A stretch of DNA of 64,000 nt from Aeromicrobium fastidiosum (GCF_017876595.1 NZ_JAGIOG010000001.1:3534001-3598000), one strand, 5' to 3'. Shown: positions 19,335 through 28,650, numbered from the stretch's first letter. The notes: a model not told the origin generated them from the sequence alone. Numbers and translations are program-made.

Positions 19335-20114
19335 GTGCTGCCGACGATCGATCTGGCCGGGCTGGCGATCCCGACCCATGGGCTCTTCGTGGGCCTCGGC
19401 GTGCTCGTGGCCAGCCTCGTCTTCGTCGTCGAGGCGCGCCGTCGCGGGCAGACCGACGACCGCATCTGGTACATCGTCCTCGGTGCCCTGGTCGGCGGCG
19501 CGATCTTCATGCGGCTCGGACCGTGGTTCCAGCACCTCGACCTGCGCGAGAACGCCTCGCTCCCCGAGCAGTGGCTGTACGGCAACCGCAGCATCCTCGG
19601 CGGGCTGTTCGGTGCCTGGATCGGCGTCCACGTGGCCAAGCGCCTCGTGGGCTACACCTCGCGCACCGGCGACCTGTTCGCGCCTGCGGTCGCGCTCGGG
19701 ATGGCGGTCGGACGGATCGGCTGCTTCCTGACCGAGCTGCCCGGCACGCCGACCGGAACGTCGTTCGGCATCCGGCTGGACGCCGAGGACGCCGCCCGCC
19801 TCGGAGCCCCCGCCGGCGTGCCGCTGCATCCCTCGTTCGCCTACGAGATCGCGTTCCAGGCAGCAGCGTTCGCCATCATCTGGTTCTGGCTGCGCCACCG
19901 GCTGGCCTCGCCCGGCGAGACGTTGACCTTCTACCTCCTCGGCTACGGAGTGTTCCGCTTCCTGGTCGAGTTCACCCGCGGCAACGAGATCGCCTGGCAC
20001 GGCCTCACCCGGCCCCAGCTGTTCCTGCTCGCGACCATGCCGCTCGTGCTCGCCCGCATCGCCGTCCAGGCCCGCAAGGGCGTCTACCGACTCGAGCCAG
20101 TGGAGGCCCGATGA
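19335..20114 (+). CDS. Divergent Lgt-like (prolipoprotein diacylglyceryl transferase family) membrane protein
   Basis: A 259-residue protein with about seven membrane segments in the Lgt fold. It keeps GRIG at 126-129 (the catalytic-region Arg is Arg127), the HPSFAYEIAF block and a C-terminal FRFLVEFTRG. The His of the usual HGGL block is replaced (SILGGLFGA at 86-94) and the Asn of GRIGN is Cys130, so the normal lipoprotein-modifying chemistry is doubtful. The GTG start has CATGCT 6 nt upstream. It is followed, with overlapping stop and start codons, by two small membrane proteins and a radical SAM protein, which suggests a lipid-modifying role. A genuine second Lgt cannot be excluded. Confidence 0.75.
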   Translation: MLPTIDLAGLAIPTHGLFVGLGVLVASLVFVVEARRRGQTDDRIWYIVLGALVGGAIFMRLGPWFQHLDLRENASLPEQWLYGNRSILGGLFGAWIGVHVAKRLVGYTSRTGDLFAPAVALGMAVGRIGCFLTELPGTPTGTSFGIRLDAEDAARLGAPAGVPLHPSFAYEIAFQAAAFAIIWFWLRHRLASPGETLTFYLLGYGVFRFLVEFTRGNEIAWHGLTRPQLFLLATMPLVLARIAVQARKGVYRLEPVEAR

Positions 20115-20455
20115 CCATGCCGCCCGGCGGCCCACCGCAGCCGCCTCCCCCGTGGGGCAACTACCCCGCACCTCCCCCGCAGCCACAACCGCCGAACGAC
20201 GGCTGGAAGATCTTCGCGGGTGCCGTCGTCGGCGTCTTCGCGACGATCGCGGTGCCGTTCCTCGCGCTGGGCGTGGCTCAGTCGGTCGGCTTCAGCGCCT
20301 TCCTGCTCTCGTTCATCGTCGTGCCCACGACGAGCATCGGCCTGATCATCGCGCCGGTCACCCGCAAGTGGGGCATCGGACTGCTGATCGGCTGGACGCT
20401 CTCGCTGATCATCGGCGCCGGCGCCTGCGTCGCACTCTTCGCCGGTATGGCATGA
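20111..20455 (+). CDS. Proline-rich small membrane protein
   Basis: A 114-residue protein of unknown function. The first 30 residues are Pro-rich (PPGGPPQPPPPWGNYP and similar), followed by three hydrophobic segments at about 35-60, 62-82 and 88-112. Its ATG overlaps the Lgt-like stop and its stop overlaps the radical SAM start (ATGA at both ends), so it is embedded in the operon. Proline-rich cytoplasmic tails on membrane proteins are common in actinobacteria and often bind partners; no partner is identifiable here. Confidence 0.7.
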   Translation: MTMPPGGPPQPPPPWGNYPAPPPQPQPPNDGWKIFAGAVVGVFATIAVPFLALGVAQSVGFSAFLLSFIVVPTTSIGLIIAPVTRKWGIGLLIGWTLSLIIGAGACVALFAGMA

Positions 20456-22029
20456 GCACCGGGATGCCGTTGCGCGACTACCGCGTGCACCGCTACGTCA
20501 ACGCCTTCTGCCCGCTGTGCCACGACGAACGGCCCGACCGTCCGCTCGAGGAGGTGCGTCGCCTCTCGGGTTGGCTCGCCGTGAGGGACAACCGGGTGTG
20601 GCTCGAGCGGGGCTGCCCCGACCACGGCCTGGTCACGACGCTGTACGACGAGTCTCCGGAGATCCTGTCGTACCTCGAGGAGTGGACGGCGCCGACCAAG
20701 GTGCACCAGCCCGACGTCGCCGGCAACTTCAAGCCCGTCCCGTCCGCGTACGCAGACGGGCTACCGGAGATGCAGACGCAGCACACGTGCATCCTGCTCG
20801 CCGACATCACCGACCACTGCAACCTGCGCTGCCCGACGTGCTTCGCCGAGTCGGCACCGGCGATGTCGTCGGTCGCGCCGCTCGAGCAGGTGCTGGCCTC
20901 GATCGACACGCGGCTGTCGCGCGAGAACGGACGCATCGACGTCCTGATGCTGTCGGGCGGCGAGCCGACCCTGTACCCCCAGCTCGCCGAGCTGCTGGAC
21001 GCCGTGGCGGCGCGTCCGATCGTCCGGGTGCTCGTCAACACCAACGGCCTGCGCATCGCCCAGGACGACGAGCTGCTCGCCCTGCTGACGCGTCACCGCG
21101 AGCGCGTCGAGATCTACCTGCAGTTCGACGGGGAGTCGGCCGAGGCGTCGACGCACCACCGCGGGGCGGACATCCGGCGGTTCAAGGACCGTGCCCTCGA
21201 CCGGCTGTCGGCGGCCGGCATCTTCACGACGCTCACGATGACGGCGGCCCTCGGCGTCAATGACGACGAGATCGGCTACGTCGTCAAGCGCGGCCTCGAC
21301 ACGCCCTACGTCGGCGGCGTCACGATCCAGCCGGTGTTCGGCTCTGGGCGGTCCGCCGGGATCGACCGCATGAACCGGTTGACCCACACGGGCGTGCTCG
21401 CCCGCCTCGACGAGCAGACCGGCGGGCAGGTCACGTGGCGCGATCTCACCGCGCTCCCCTGCTCGCACCCGCACTGCTGCTCGGTGGGCTACCTGCTGCG
21501 GGACGACTCGGGGTCGTGGAAGTCGCTGACGTCGCTGATCGGCCACGACAAGCTCAAGCAGTGGCTCGACCTCGATCCCGACATGCTCGCCAACCGCATC
21601 GCCGACGACTCGATCCCGGCGACCATGAAGCGCGTCGTCAAGGACTCCCTGCTCGACCTGCTGAGCGAGCAGTCGTCGCTGTCGCACCCCAACATCGGCA
21701 CCATCTGGAAGGACATCTGCGAGAACTGCGACCTCGGCATCGGCACCCTCACGACGCTCGCGTCGTCCGCCCTGCCGGGCCAGAAGAAGCGCCTGCGCAA
21801 GATGCTCGGCGAGCGGGTCGTGCGCATCACGGTCAAGCCCTTCATGGACATGTCGACCATGATCGAGGAGCGCCTGACACAGTGCTGCGTGCACGTCGCG
21901 ACCGTGAACGACGAGACATCCGCCCACCAGTGCGCCCCGTTCTGCGCCGTGCAGGCCTGGGCACCCCTGGCACGCACCCGCCTGTCGACCGCCACCGGCC
22001 GGCCCAACCTCCTGGAGACGCTGCCATGA
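20452..22029 (+). CDS. Radical SAM protein resembling tetraether lipid synthase (Tes)
   Basis: A 525-residue radical SAM enzyme. The N-terminus holds Cys20-x2-Cys23 and Cys55 in CPLCHDE and RGCPDHG, which look like part of a small metal site. The radical SAM motif is Cys123-x3-Cys127-x2-Cys130 in CNLRCPTCF, followed by the SAM-binding GGEPT. Further cysteines follow in LPCSHPHCCSVGY, KDICENCD, TQCCVHVA and HQCAPFCAVQ, enough for auxiliary Fe-S clusters. This layout resembles archaeal Tes (MJ0619 type), which joins lipid tails through a radical carbon-carbon bond. That assignment is from remembered motif layout, not a search. The Lgt-like neighbour supports a lipid substrate. Confidence 0.72.
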   Translation: MSTGMPLRDYRVHRYVNAFCPLCHDERPDRPLEEVRRLSGWLAVRDNRVWLERGCPDHGLVTTLYDESPEILSYLEEWTAPTKVHQPDVAGNFKPVPSAYADGLPEMQTQHTCILLADITDHCNLRCPTCFAESAPAMSSVAPLEQVLASIDTRLSRENGRIDVLMLSGGEPTLYPQLAELLDAVAARPIVRVLVNTNGLRIAQDDELLALLTRHRERVEIYLQFDGESAEASTHHRGADIRRFKDRALDRLSAAGIFTTLTMTAALGVNDDEIGYVVKRGLDTPYVGGVTIQPVFGSGRSAGIDRMNRLTHTGVLARLDEQTGGQVTWRDLTALPCSHPHCCSVGYLLRDDSGSWKSLTSLIGHDKLKQWLDLDPDMLANRIADDSIPATMKRVVKDSLLDLLSEQSSLSHPNIGTIWKDICENCDLGIGTLTTLASSALPGQKKRLRKMLGERVVRITVKPFMDMSTMIEERLTQCCVHVATVNDETSAHQCAPFCAVQAWAPLARTRLSTATGRPNLLETLP

Positions 22030-22286
22030 GCCAGACGACCGAGACAGAGACGACGTACGACCCCCTGCGTCTGTGCGTCTTCGCGACCATCGCCGCCTTG
22101 GGCTGGCTGCTCGGACCTGTCGCGCTGCTGGGCTTCGCTGCCCTCGGCTTCGCGGGGTACTGGAAGGCGTGGCGCGGCGGCCTCGCACGCTCTCGGTGCG
22201 TGCTGCGCGACACCCGACTGGTGCTGACCTACCTGGCAGCCCTAGCCGTGGCCGGTGCGGTCGGTACGTGGTTCTGGCTCACCTGA
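22026..22286 (+). CDS. Small membrane protein closing the radical SAM operon
   Basis: An 86-residue protein with two or three hydrophobic segments (about 16-32, 33-42 and 65-83) separated by a basic loop containing YWKAWRGGLARSR. It has no recognisable family. Its ATG overlaps the radical SAM stop (ATGA), the fourth overlap-coupled gene in a row. Its 3-prime end overlaps the end of the convergent gene at 22279-22710 by 8 bp. Confidence 0.68.
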   Translation: MSQTTETETTYDPLRLCVFATIAALGWLLGPVALLGFAALGFAGYWKAWRGGLARSRCVLRDTRLVLTYLAALAVAGAVGTWFWLT

Positions 22287-22710
22287 GCCGGGTCTCGGCG
22301 ATGCGCCAGCCGTGCTCCGTGCGCACCAGGGCGACCTCGCGGCGCGACGGCAGGTCGCGCGGCAGCGGGGTCGCCGTGCCGTCGTCCCACTCGACCCGGG
22401 CAGCGTCCAGCTGGTCGACGACCTCGAGCCGCACGCGGGCGGGCGACGAGCTGACGACCCGGCACCGCAGGGTCATGAGCTCCGCCCCTACGACCCGGCC
22501 TCCTCGCGCCGCGTAGGCATCGATCGTCGCGGCGTCGGCACGGCGGGCCGGGCTGCCGGGTGCGTACACCTCACGGAGCAGCGTCGGATCGGCGGACGAG
22601 AAGGCCCGTCCGCGGGCGTGGTCCAGCTCGGCGAGACGCGTGGCCCACTGGTCGTCCGGAGCCGGGGACACGGCCCGGACCGCGACCATCAGCACCCACA
22701 ACCAGTCCAT
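22279..22710 (-). CDS. Hypothetical protein
   Basis: A 143-residue protein that I do not recognise. It starts [20 protein letters not shown] with a short hydrophobic N-terminus that could be a signal sequence or anchor. The remainder ([61 protein letters not shown]) has the alternation of a SnoaL/NTF2-like fold, but this is only a resemblance. It is divergent from lipB and convergent with the radical SAM operon. CACAGT lies 6 nt upstream of the ATG. Confidence 0.6.
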   Translation of the reverse strand: MDWLWVLMVAVRAVSPAPDDQWATRLAELDHARGRAFSSADPTLLREVYAPGSPARRADAATIDAYAARGGRVVGAELMTLRCRVVSSSPARVRLEVVDQLDAARVEWDDGTATPLPRDLPSRREVALVRTEHGWRIAETRLR

Positions 22711-22792
22711 GACCCCACTGTGGTGCGGCCGGCCGGGTCGCGCCTCGCGCCGTCCACAGGCCGGCTCCCGCGGCGGGGATACGCTGGGAGAC

Positions 22793-23515
22793 GTGACGCT
22801 TGAGATCATCGACGACTGGTACGGCTCCTCCGCGATCGAATTCACCACCGCGTGGGACCTGCAGCGCGACTACCACGCACGGCGCGTCGCCGACCAGATC
22901 GGCGACACCGCCCTGTTCCTCGAGCACCCGCCCGTCTACACCGCGGGGCGTCGCACCGAGCCCCACGAGCGTCCGTTCGACGGCACCCCCGTGGTCGACG
23001 TCGACCGCGGCGGCAAGATCACGTTCCACGGCCCCGGTCAGCTCGTCGGCTACCCCATCACCAAGCTGCCGTCGCACGTGCTGGTCGTCGACTTCGTGCG
23101 ACGCGTCGAGGAGGCGATGATCCGGGCGGCCACCGACCTCGGTGTCGCCACCGGCCGCGTGCCCGGACGCTCGGGAGTCTGGCTCGCCGCCACGGCAGGC
23201 CGGGCCGAGCGCAAGGTCGGGGCGATCGGCATCCGCGTGGCCCGCGGCGTCACGATGCACGGCTTCTCGCTCAACGCCGACGTCGACCTGTCGTCCTACG
23301 AGCGCTTCGTGCCTTGCGGCATCGCCGACGCCGGCGTGACCTCGCTGTCGGCAGAGCTGGGGCGCGACGTCACGGTGCGCGAGACCGCCGCCGCGATCGC
23401 GCCGCACCTGCGCGAGCTGCTGGAGTGGCACCCGTACGTGCCGGGGCCCGACCTCGTCGAGCGGGACGAGATCGGGCCCGGGCCGACCGTGCCGGTGCTC
23501 GGCCTCAGCCGCTGA
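22793..23515 (+). CDS. lipB: Octanoyl-[acyl-carrier protein]:protein octanoyltransferase
   Basis: A 240-residue LipB that moves the octanoyl group from acyl carrier protein to lipoyl-domain lysines, the first step of lipoate assembly; SucB in this window is a substrate. The catalytic lysine is in [11 protein letters not shown] and the thioester cysteine in [32 protein letters not shown] is the family block. The GTG start at 22793 has TACGCT 7 nt upstream, indicating a leaderless mRNA. In mycobacteria lipB directly follows the Rv2216 homologue; here the Lgt/radical SAM operon intervenes. Confidence 0.96.
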   Translation: MTLEIIDDWYGSSAIEFTTAWDLQRDYHARRVADQIGDTALFLEHPPVYTAGRRTEPHERPFDGTPVVDVDRGGKITFHGPGQLVGYPITKLPSHVLVVDFVRRVEEAMIRAATDLGVATGRVPGRSGVWLAATAGRAERKVGAIGIRVARGVTMHGFSLNADVDLSSYERFVPCGIADAGVTSLSAELGRDVTVRETAAAIAPHLRELLEWHPYVPGPDLVERDEIGPGPTVPVLGLSR

Positions 23516-23538
23516 GCCGGCTCACTCGCTGAGCCGCA

Positions 23539-24759
23539 TCATTCACTCAGCCGCAGCGCCTCGCCGAAGCCGATCTTGCGCTCGGTGCGCATCAGCGTCC
23601 TCTCGTAGAGCCGAGCCGCGAGCCGGACGATGAGGATCGCGCCGACGATGTTGACCACGACGGCCACCGCGATCTGCCACACCGGCACGCCGCCCTCGGC
23701 CATCCGCGACGGCATCAGCATCGCCGACATGATCGGCAGCATCGAGACGACGGTCTTGACGCCGGCCCCCGCTGAGAAGGCGATGATGTACGGCGCGAAC
23801 AGCAGCACCTGACCGGGCATCGTCGTCGACTGCAGGTCCTCCTGGCGCGATGCGAGCGAGCCGGCGACGGCCCACAGACCGGCGAGTGCCACGAATCCCA
23901 GGACGAAGAACACGACGTACATGCCGACGGCCGGTCCGAGCGCCGACAGCAGATCGGTCTGCCCGACCGCGGCCAGCGAGGCGATGCCGGCCACCGCCAG
24001 GAGCAGGATCTGGGCGAAGGCGAGCAGCGTGTTGCCCGCGATCTTGCCCCACAGCATCGCCCGGATCGGGACGGCGGCGGCCAGGATCTCGACGACCCGG
24101 CTCTCCTTCTCCTGGACGACGCTCTGGGCGATCGACATGCCGAAGGTGATGGCCGTGATGTAGAAGAGGATCAGGAAGACGTAGGCGGCCAGCTGGCGTC
24201 CGCCGTCGTCACTGGCCTTCGGGTCGAGCAGTCGCTCCGAGACCGTCGTCCCGCTCTGCAGCTGCTGCAGGTCGACGCCCTGCTCCTGTGCGTTCGACTG
24301 CAGAGCCTGCGTCGTCGCGACCGAGCTCAGTGCCGCCGACAGGGTCGAGTCGACCTCGTCGTCACCCACGACCTCGTAGCCCTTGTCGGTCGCGATGAGA
24401 GCCGCGTCGACGTCTCCGTCCTTGACCGCCTTCTCGGCCGCCGCGGTCGAGGCGAGCTCCTTGGCCCTGGCGGTGGAGCCGTCGTCGGAGCGGTCGACCA
24501 CCGCGGAGGCCTGCGACACGATCCCCGCGGACGTCTGGTCGGTCACGCCGACCGTGTAGTCGGTGGGCCGGCCACCCAGGATCGACGTGAGCACGACGAT
24601 CGCGATGACGCCGACGACCATGAACAGCGCGCTGTAGAGATAGGTCTTCTCGCGGACGCGCGTCGTGATCTCGCGCTCGGCGACGACGCGCCAGGCCCCG
24701 CGCACCTCGTCGTCGGTCGATGCCGGGGTGGGCGTGGTGGTGCTGGTGACCGTGCTCAT
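23539..24759 (-). CDS. ABC exporter permease (ABC-2 / NatB type)
   Basis: A 406-residue permease with one N-terminal membrane segment (about 42-62), a large extracytoplasmic domain to about residue 185 and a cluster of five or six C-terminal segments, the layout of NatB/ABC2_membrane_3 proteins. The motif SVVQEKESRVVEILAAAVP after the second segment is characteristic of this group. Its ATG overlaps the stop of the ATP-binding gene, so the two form one exporter. The substrate is unknown; the adjacent sensor/regulator pair suggests induction by an envelope-active compound or ion. Confidence 0.88.
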   Translation of the reverse strand: MSTVTSTTTPTPASTDDEVRGAWRVVAEREITTRVREKTYLYSALFMVVGVIAIVVLTSILGGRPTDYTVGVTDQTSAGIVSQASAVVDRSDDGSTARAKELASTAAAEKAVKDGDVDAALIATDKGYEVVGDDEVDSTLSAALSSVATTQALQSNAQEQGVDLQQLQSGTTVSERLLDPKASDDGGRQLAAYVFLILFYITAITFGMSIAQSVVQEKESRVVEILAAAVPIRAMLWGKIAGNTLLAFAQILLLAVAGIASLAAVGQTDLLSALGPAVGMYVVFFVLGFVALAGLWAVAGSLASRQEDLQSTTMPGQVLLFAPYIIAFSAGAGVKTVVSMLPIMSAMLMPSRMAEGGVPVWQIAVAVVVNIVGAILIVRLAARLYERTLMRTERKIGFGEALRLSE

Positions 24760-25634
24760 CGGTTGACCTCCCGGAAGATGGCGGACAGGGGTTGGCGGAC
24801 GCGGCTGAACTCGACGACGGGCTCACGGGCGACGACCTGCGAGAGCAGGTCGGACGGCGTCGTGCCGTCGAGGTCGACCAGCGCCGTGCTGCCGTCGACG
24901 TCCCGCACCTCGATGCCCCGCAAGCCGCGGACCCAGGCGGCGTCCGTGCCGTCGAGGACGATGCGATAGCGCTCCGGACCGGTACCGCGCAGCTCGTCGA
25001 CCGAGCCGTGTGCGACCACCTTGCCGTGCGACAGCACGACGAGGTCGTCGCACAGCCGCTCGACGAGGTCGAGCTGGTGGCTCGAGAACAGCAGCGGCTT
25101 GTCGCCGGCCTCCTTGGCCAGCAGCGACGCCATGGCGTCGACCGCGACGGGGTCGAGGCCGCTGAACGGCTCGTCGAGCACGAGGGCGTCGGGGCGGTGG
25201 ATCAGCGACGCCGCGATCTGGACGCGCTGCTGGTTGCCGAGCGAGAGCGTGTCGAGCACGTCGTCGGCGCGGTCGCCGAGATCGAAGTGGTCGAGCAGCT
25301 CACCGGCGCGTCGAGCGGCATCGGCACGGTCGATGCCGTGCAGCCGGGCCAGGAAGACCAGCTGCTCCCTGACCCGCATGCGGGGGTACAGGCCGCGTTC
25401 CTCCGGCATGTAGCCGATGCGGCGGCGCTGACCCGTCGTGATGGGGCTGCCGTTCCAGAGCACCTCCCCCGCGGTGGGTGCCAGGACGCCGAGGATCATC
25501 CGCATCGTGGTGGTCTTGCCGGCACCGTTGGCACCGACGAAGCCCGTCATGCGGCCCGGACGCACCCGGAAGGTGACGTCGTCGACGACGAGCGTGTCGC
25601 CGTACGACCTGCTGAGTGAGGAGATGTCCAACAT
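24756..25634 (-). CDS. ABC transporter ATP-binding protein
   Basis: A 292-residue ATPase partnering the permease encoded just downstream. The Walker A motif is GANGAGKTTT, the signature LSLGNQQRVQIA (a Gln-containing variant of LSGGQ), the Walker B ALVLDEPFSGLDP and the switch His in LLFSSHQLDLVE. It has a C-terminal extension of about 80 residues typical of drug- or sodium-type exporters. The promoter element TAGCGT lies 6 nt before the ATG, so the exporter has its own leaderless promoter, separate from the regulator genes upstream. Confidence 0.92.
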   Translation of the reverse strand: MLDISSLSRSYGDTLVVDDVTFRVRPGRMTGFVGANGAGKTTTMRMILGVLAPTAGEVLWNGSPITTGQRRRIGYMPEERGLYPRMRVREQLVFLARLHGIDRADAARRAGELLDHFDLGDRADDVLDTLSLGNQQRVQIAASLIHRPDALVLDEPFSGLDPVAVDAMASLLAKEAGDKPLLFSSHQLDLVERLCDDLVVLSHGKVVAHGSVDELRGTGPERYRIVLDGTDAAWVRGLRGIEVRDVDGSTALVDLDGTTPSDLLSQVVAREPVVEFSRVRQPLSAIFREVNR

Positions 25635-25721
25635 GTCTCCACGCTATGAGCCCCGCGCCCCCGGCACATCGGCCACGAGGATGAACATGGCCTCATCCCT
25701 TGGGCGGACGGCCGACGTCGG

Positions 25722-26384
25722 TCAGTCGGACTGGCGGCCGTCCATGAGGCCCGACTCGTGCGCCGCGATGACGGCCTGCACCCGATCGCGGACGCCCAGC
25801 TTGGTGAGCACCTTCGAGACGTGCGACTTGACCGTCGCCTCGCTGACGAACAGCTCGCGGGAGATCTCGCCGTTGCTGAGTCCGCGGCCCATCGCCACCA
25901 GGACGTCGTGCTCGCGCTCGGTGAGCTCGTCGAGGCCCGGTGCACGCTCGCCCCGCGGACGCCCCGTGGAGCGGGCGATGACCCGCTGGGTGACCTCGGG
26001 TGCGAGCAGCGAGTGCCCTTGGGCGACGACCCGGATCGCCGCGACGAGATCGGCCGGCGGGCAGTTCTTGAGCATGAACCCGCTGGCCCCGGCCTGCAGG
26101 GCGGCGAACAGGTAGTCGTCATCGTCGAACGTCGTCAGGATCAGCACCGTGCAGCCCGGCACCGCCGCGATGGCCTGGCGGGTCGCCTCGATGCCGTCCA
26201 TGCGGGGCATCTGCACGTCCATCAGCACGACGTCGGGGCGCAGCTCGATGACGCGGCGCACCGCGACGTCACCGTCGTCGGCCTCGCCCACGACCTCGAT
26301 GTCGTCCTCGGCGCTCAGGATCATGCCGAAGCCCGTGCGGACCAGCGCCTGGTCATCGGCCACGAGCACCCTGATCGTCGTCAT
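25722..26384 (-). CDS. LuxR/NarL-type response regulator
   Basis: A 220-residue response regulator. The receiver domain begins IRVLVADDQALVRTGFGMIL, with the phospho-acceptor Asp in VVLMDVQMPRMDG near residue 54 and the conserved Thr and Lys in ILTTFDDDDY and FMLKNCPPADL. The C-terminal helix-turn-helix shows LTEREHDVLVAMGRGLSNGE and VSEATVKSHVSKVLTKLGVR. Its start overlaps the sensor kinase stop. The most likely target is the ABC exporter operon 88 bp downstream. Confidence 0.93.
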   Translation of the reverse strand: MTTIRVLVADDQALVRTGFGMILSAEDDIEVVGEADDGDVAVRRVIELRPDVVLMDVQMPRMDGIEATRQAIAAVPGCTVLILTTFDDDDYLFAALQAGASGFMLKNCPPADLVAAIRVVAQGHSLLAPEVTQRVIARSTGRPRGERAPGLDELTEREHDVLVAMGRGLSNGEISRELFVSEATVKSHVSKVLTKLGVRDRVQAVIAAHESGLMDGRQSD

Positions 26385-27643
26385 GTCGCCACCGGGATGC
26401 GGACCCGCACCCTGAACCCGCCGTCGGGCCGGGAGCCGATCTCGGCCTCACCGCCGTGCATCGCCGCCCGCTCGCGGATGCCCGTGAGACCGAAGCCCCC
26501 GGACGACGACGTCGGTGCGGGGCCTGACACGGGAGCCGAGCCGTCGTCGATGACCTCGACCTCGACGGTCGCCGGCTCCGACTCCCCCGCCTCGACGAAG
26601 CGCAGGACGATCTCGCCAGAACACGCACCCGCGTGACGACGCAGGTTGGCGACTGCCTCCTGCGCGATGCGGAACATCGACAGGGCCACGGTGGGTGCCA
26701 CGTCGAACGGCTCGCCGACCTGACGGAATGCCACGGACGGCCGGTCGTCCGGCGACGCGAGCGTCGCGATCTCGGGCAGGCCCGGCTGCGGCACGCGGTC
26801 ACCGCGCTCGTCGTCGGCCCGCAGGAGCCCGACCAGCTGGTGCATCTGCTGCACCGCCTGCCGCGACGACGTCTCGATGACCGACAGCGCCTCACGGGCG
26901 ACCTCGGGCCGGGCGTCGAGCACCCGTCCGGCACCGGCGGCCTGCACGCCGATGCCGCTGACGTGGTGGGCGACGACGTCGTGCAGGTCGCGGGCGATGC
27001 GCACCCGCTCGGCCTGCACCGCGCTCTCACGGTCGCGGTCCTGGGCGTGGCGCTCGGCGACGACGCGCTCGGCGATCTCGGCCCGCTGTCGCGCGCTGCG
27101 CCACGCACCGTGCCCCCAGGCCATCGCGCCGAAGAAGTAGATGACGTTGATCGCGAGCGAGTAGGCGATCATGGCGCCGTACGGCGGCAGCAGCCCGACA
27201 CTCGGGGTCGTGGGCGGGTCTTCACGGACGAACTGCCAGACGAGCCAGCCGAACATCGCGACGACCACGACAGCACTGGTCACCAACAAGGCGCGCGGAC
27301 GCCGCGACCACGCCCACGCGGAGTAGAGCGCGACGAACAGGACGATCTGGAGCGTGAAGACGACACCCAGCTGGGCCTGGTGCTCGCCGATGACGATGAA
27401 GACGATCGACTCCAGCAGCAGGGTCGTGAGTGGGAAGCGCCGACGTCCGGCGAACAGCAGGCCCGCCACCGCGAACAGGGCATAGACCAGGACGGGATCG
27501 CTGATCGTGATGCCTGCCCCGCTGCGCCACACCTCGACCGAGACCACTGAGGCGATCGCGGCGACGACGCCACCGATGACGTCAGCCCGCACCTGTCCCG
27601 CGTCGGGAGCGGGGCGAGCCCACGGACGGTCCAGATCCAGCAC
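26381..27643 (-). CDS. Sensor histidine kinase (HisKA_3 type)
   Basis: A 420-residue membrane sensor. Five or six hydrophobic segments occupy about residues 20-180. The dimerisation domain carries the phosphorylated His in [16 protein letters not shown], and the ATPase domain has an N-box-like [18 protein letters not shown] and the G-box [12 protein letters not shown]. The membrane part has very short external loops, as in DesK or intramembrane-sensing kinases that detect envelope stress. The GTG start has TAGGCT at 7 nt. It is divergent from lipA, with 46 bp between starts. Confidence 0.92.
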   Translation of the reverse strand: MLDLDRPWARPAPDAGQVRADVIGGVVAAIASVVSVEVWRSGAGITISDPVLVYALFAVAGLLFAGRRRFPLTTLLLESIVFIVIGEHQAQLGVVFTLQIVLFVALYSAWAWSRRPRALLVTSAVVVVAMFGWLVWQFVREDPPTTPSVGLLPPYGAMIAYSLAINVIYFFGAMAWGHGAWRSARQRAEIAERVVAERHAQDRDRESAVQAERVRIARDLHDVVAHHVSGIGVQAAGAGRVLDARPEVAREALSVIETSSRQAVQQMHQLVGLLRADDERGDRVPQPGLPEIATLASPDDRPSVAFRQVGEPFDVAPTVALSMFRIAQEAVANLRRHAGACSGEIVLRFVEAGESEPATVEVEVIDDGSAPVSGPAPTSSSGGFGLTGIRERAAMHGGEAEIGSRPDGGFRVRVRIPVAT

Positions 27644-27689
27644 GCGACCGAGCCTAGGTCACCTTTCGGACAGGCGTACCCTTGAGGGC

Positions 27690-28640
27690 GTGACCATCGC
27701 ACCTGAGGGACGCAAGATGCTTCGGCTCGAAGTCCGCAACGCCGAGACTCCCATCGAGAAGAAGCCCGCCTGGATCAAGACCCGCGCGAAGATGGGTCCT
27801 GAGTACAACGAGCTCATGAAGCTCGTGAAGGGCGAGGGCCTGCACACGGTCTGCCAGGAGGCCGGCTGCCCCAACATCTTCGAGTGCTGGGAAGACCGCG
27901 AGGCCACGTTCCTCATCGGCGGCGAGCAATGCACGCGCCGGTGCGACTTCTGCCAGATCGACACCGGCAAGCCCGACCCGATCGACCGCGACGAGCCCCG
28001 CCGCGTCGCCGAGTCCGTCCAGAAGATGGAGCTGCGCTACGCGACCATCACGGGCGTCGCTCGCGACGACGTGCCCGACGGCGGCGCGTGGCTCTATGCC
28101 GAGACCGTCCGCAAGATCCACGAGCTCAACCCCGGCACGGGCGTCGAGAACCTGATCCCCGACTTCAACGGCATCCCCGAGCTGCTGACGCAGGTCTTCG
28201 AGTCGCGTCCCGAGGTGCTGGCGCACAACGTCGAGACCGTGCCGCGCATCTTCAAGCGCATTCGTCCGGCGTTCCGCTACGAGCGCTCGCTCGACGTCAT
28301 CACGCAGGCCCGCGACTTCGGCCTGGTCACCAAGTCGAACCTGATCCTCGGCATGGGCGAGACGCGCGAGGAGGTCTCGCAGGCGCTGAACGACCTGCAC
28401 GAGGCCGGCTGCGACCTCATCACGATCACGCAGTACCTGCGTCCGTCGGTGCGTCACCACCCCGTCGAGCGCTGGGTCAAGCCCGAGGAGTTCGTCGAGC
28501 TCAAGACCGAGGCCGACGAGATCGGCTTCGCCGGCGTCATGTCAGGTCCCCTCGTCCGCTCGTCGTACCGCGCCGGATCGCTGTACCAGCAGGCCCGGGA
28601 GTCCGGACGCGGCATGGGCGCGGCACCCACCGCGCCGTAG
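27690..28640 (+). CDS. lipA: Lipoyl synthase
   Basis: A 316-residue radical SAM enzyme that inserts two sulfur atoms into protein-bound octanoate. The auxiliary cluster that donates sulfur is bound by [12 protein letters not shown] (Cys-x4-Cys-x5-Cys), the SAM cluster by CTRRCDFC, and the closing serine is in [11 protein letters not shown]. The GTG at 27690 is chosen because TACCCT lies 7 nt upstream. Its stop codon TAG is also the first half of the -10 element of the next gene. Confidence 0.97.
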   Translation: MTIAPEGRKMLRLEVRNAETPIEKKPAWIKTRAKMGPEYNELMKLVKGEGLHTVCQEAGCPNIFECWEDREATFLIGGEQCTRRCDFCQIDTGKPDPIDRDEPRRVAESVQKMELRYATITGVARDDVPDGGAWLYAETVRKIHELNPGTGVENLIPDFNGIPELLTQVFESRPEVLAHNVETVPRIFKRIRPAFRYERSLDVITQARDFGLVTKSNLILGMGETREEVSQALNDLHEAGCDLITITQYLRPSVRHHPVERWVKPEEFVELKTEADEIGFAGVMSGPLVRSSYRAGSLYQQARESGRGMGAAPTAP

Positions 28641-28643
28641 ACT
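28638..28643 (+). promoter_or_regulatory. -10 element overlapping the lipA stop codon
   Basis: TAGACT at 28638-28643 contains the TAG stop of lipA and lies 7 nt before the ATG of the DUF4191 gene. It would allow a leaderless DUF4191 mRNA independent of lipA although the genes are only 10 bp apart. Confidence 0.5.
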
Positions 28644-28650
28644 GCACCGC

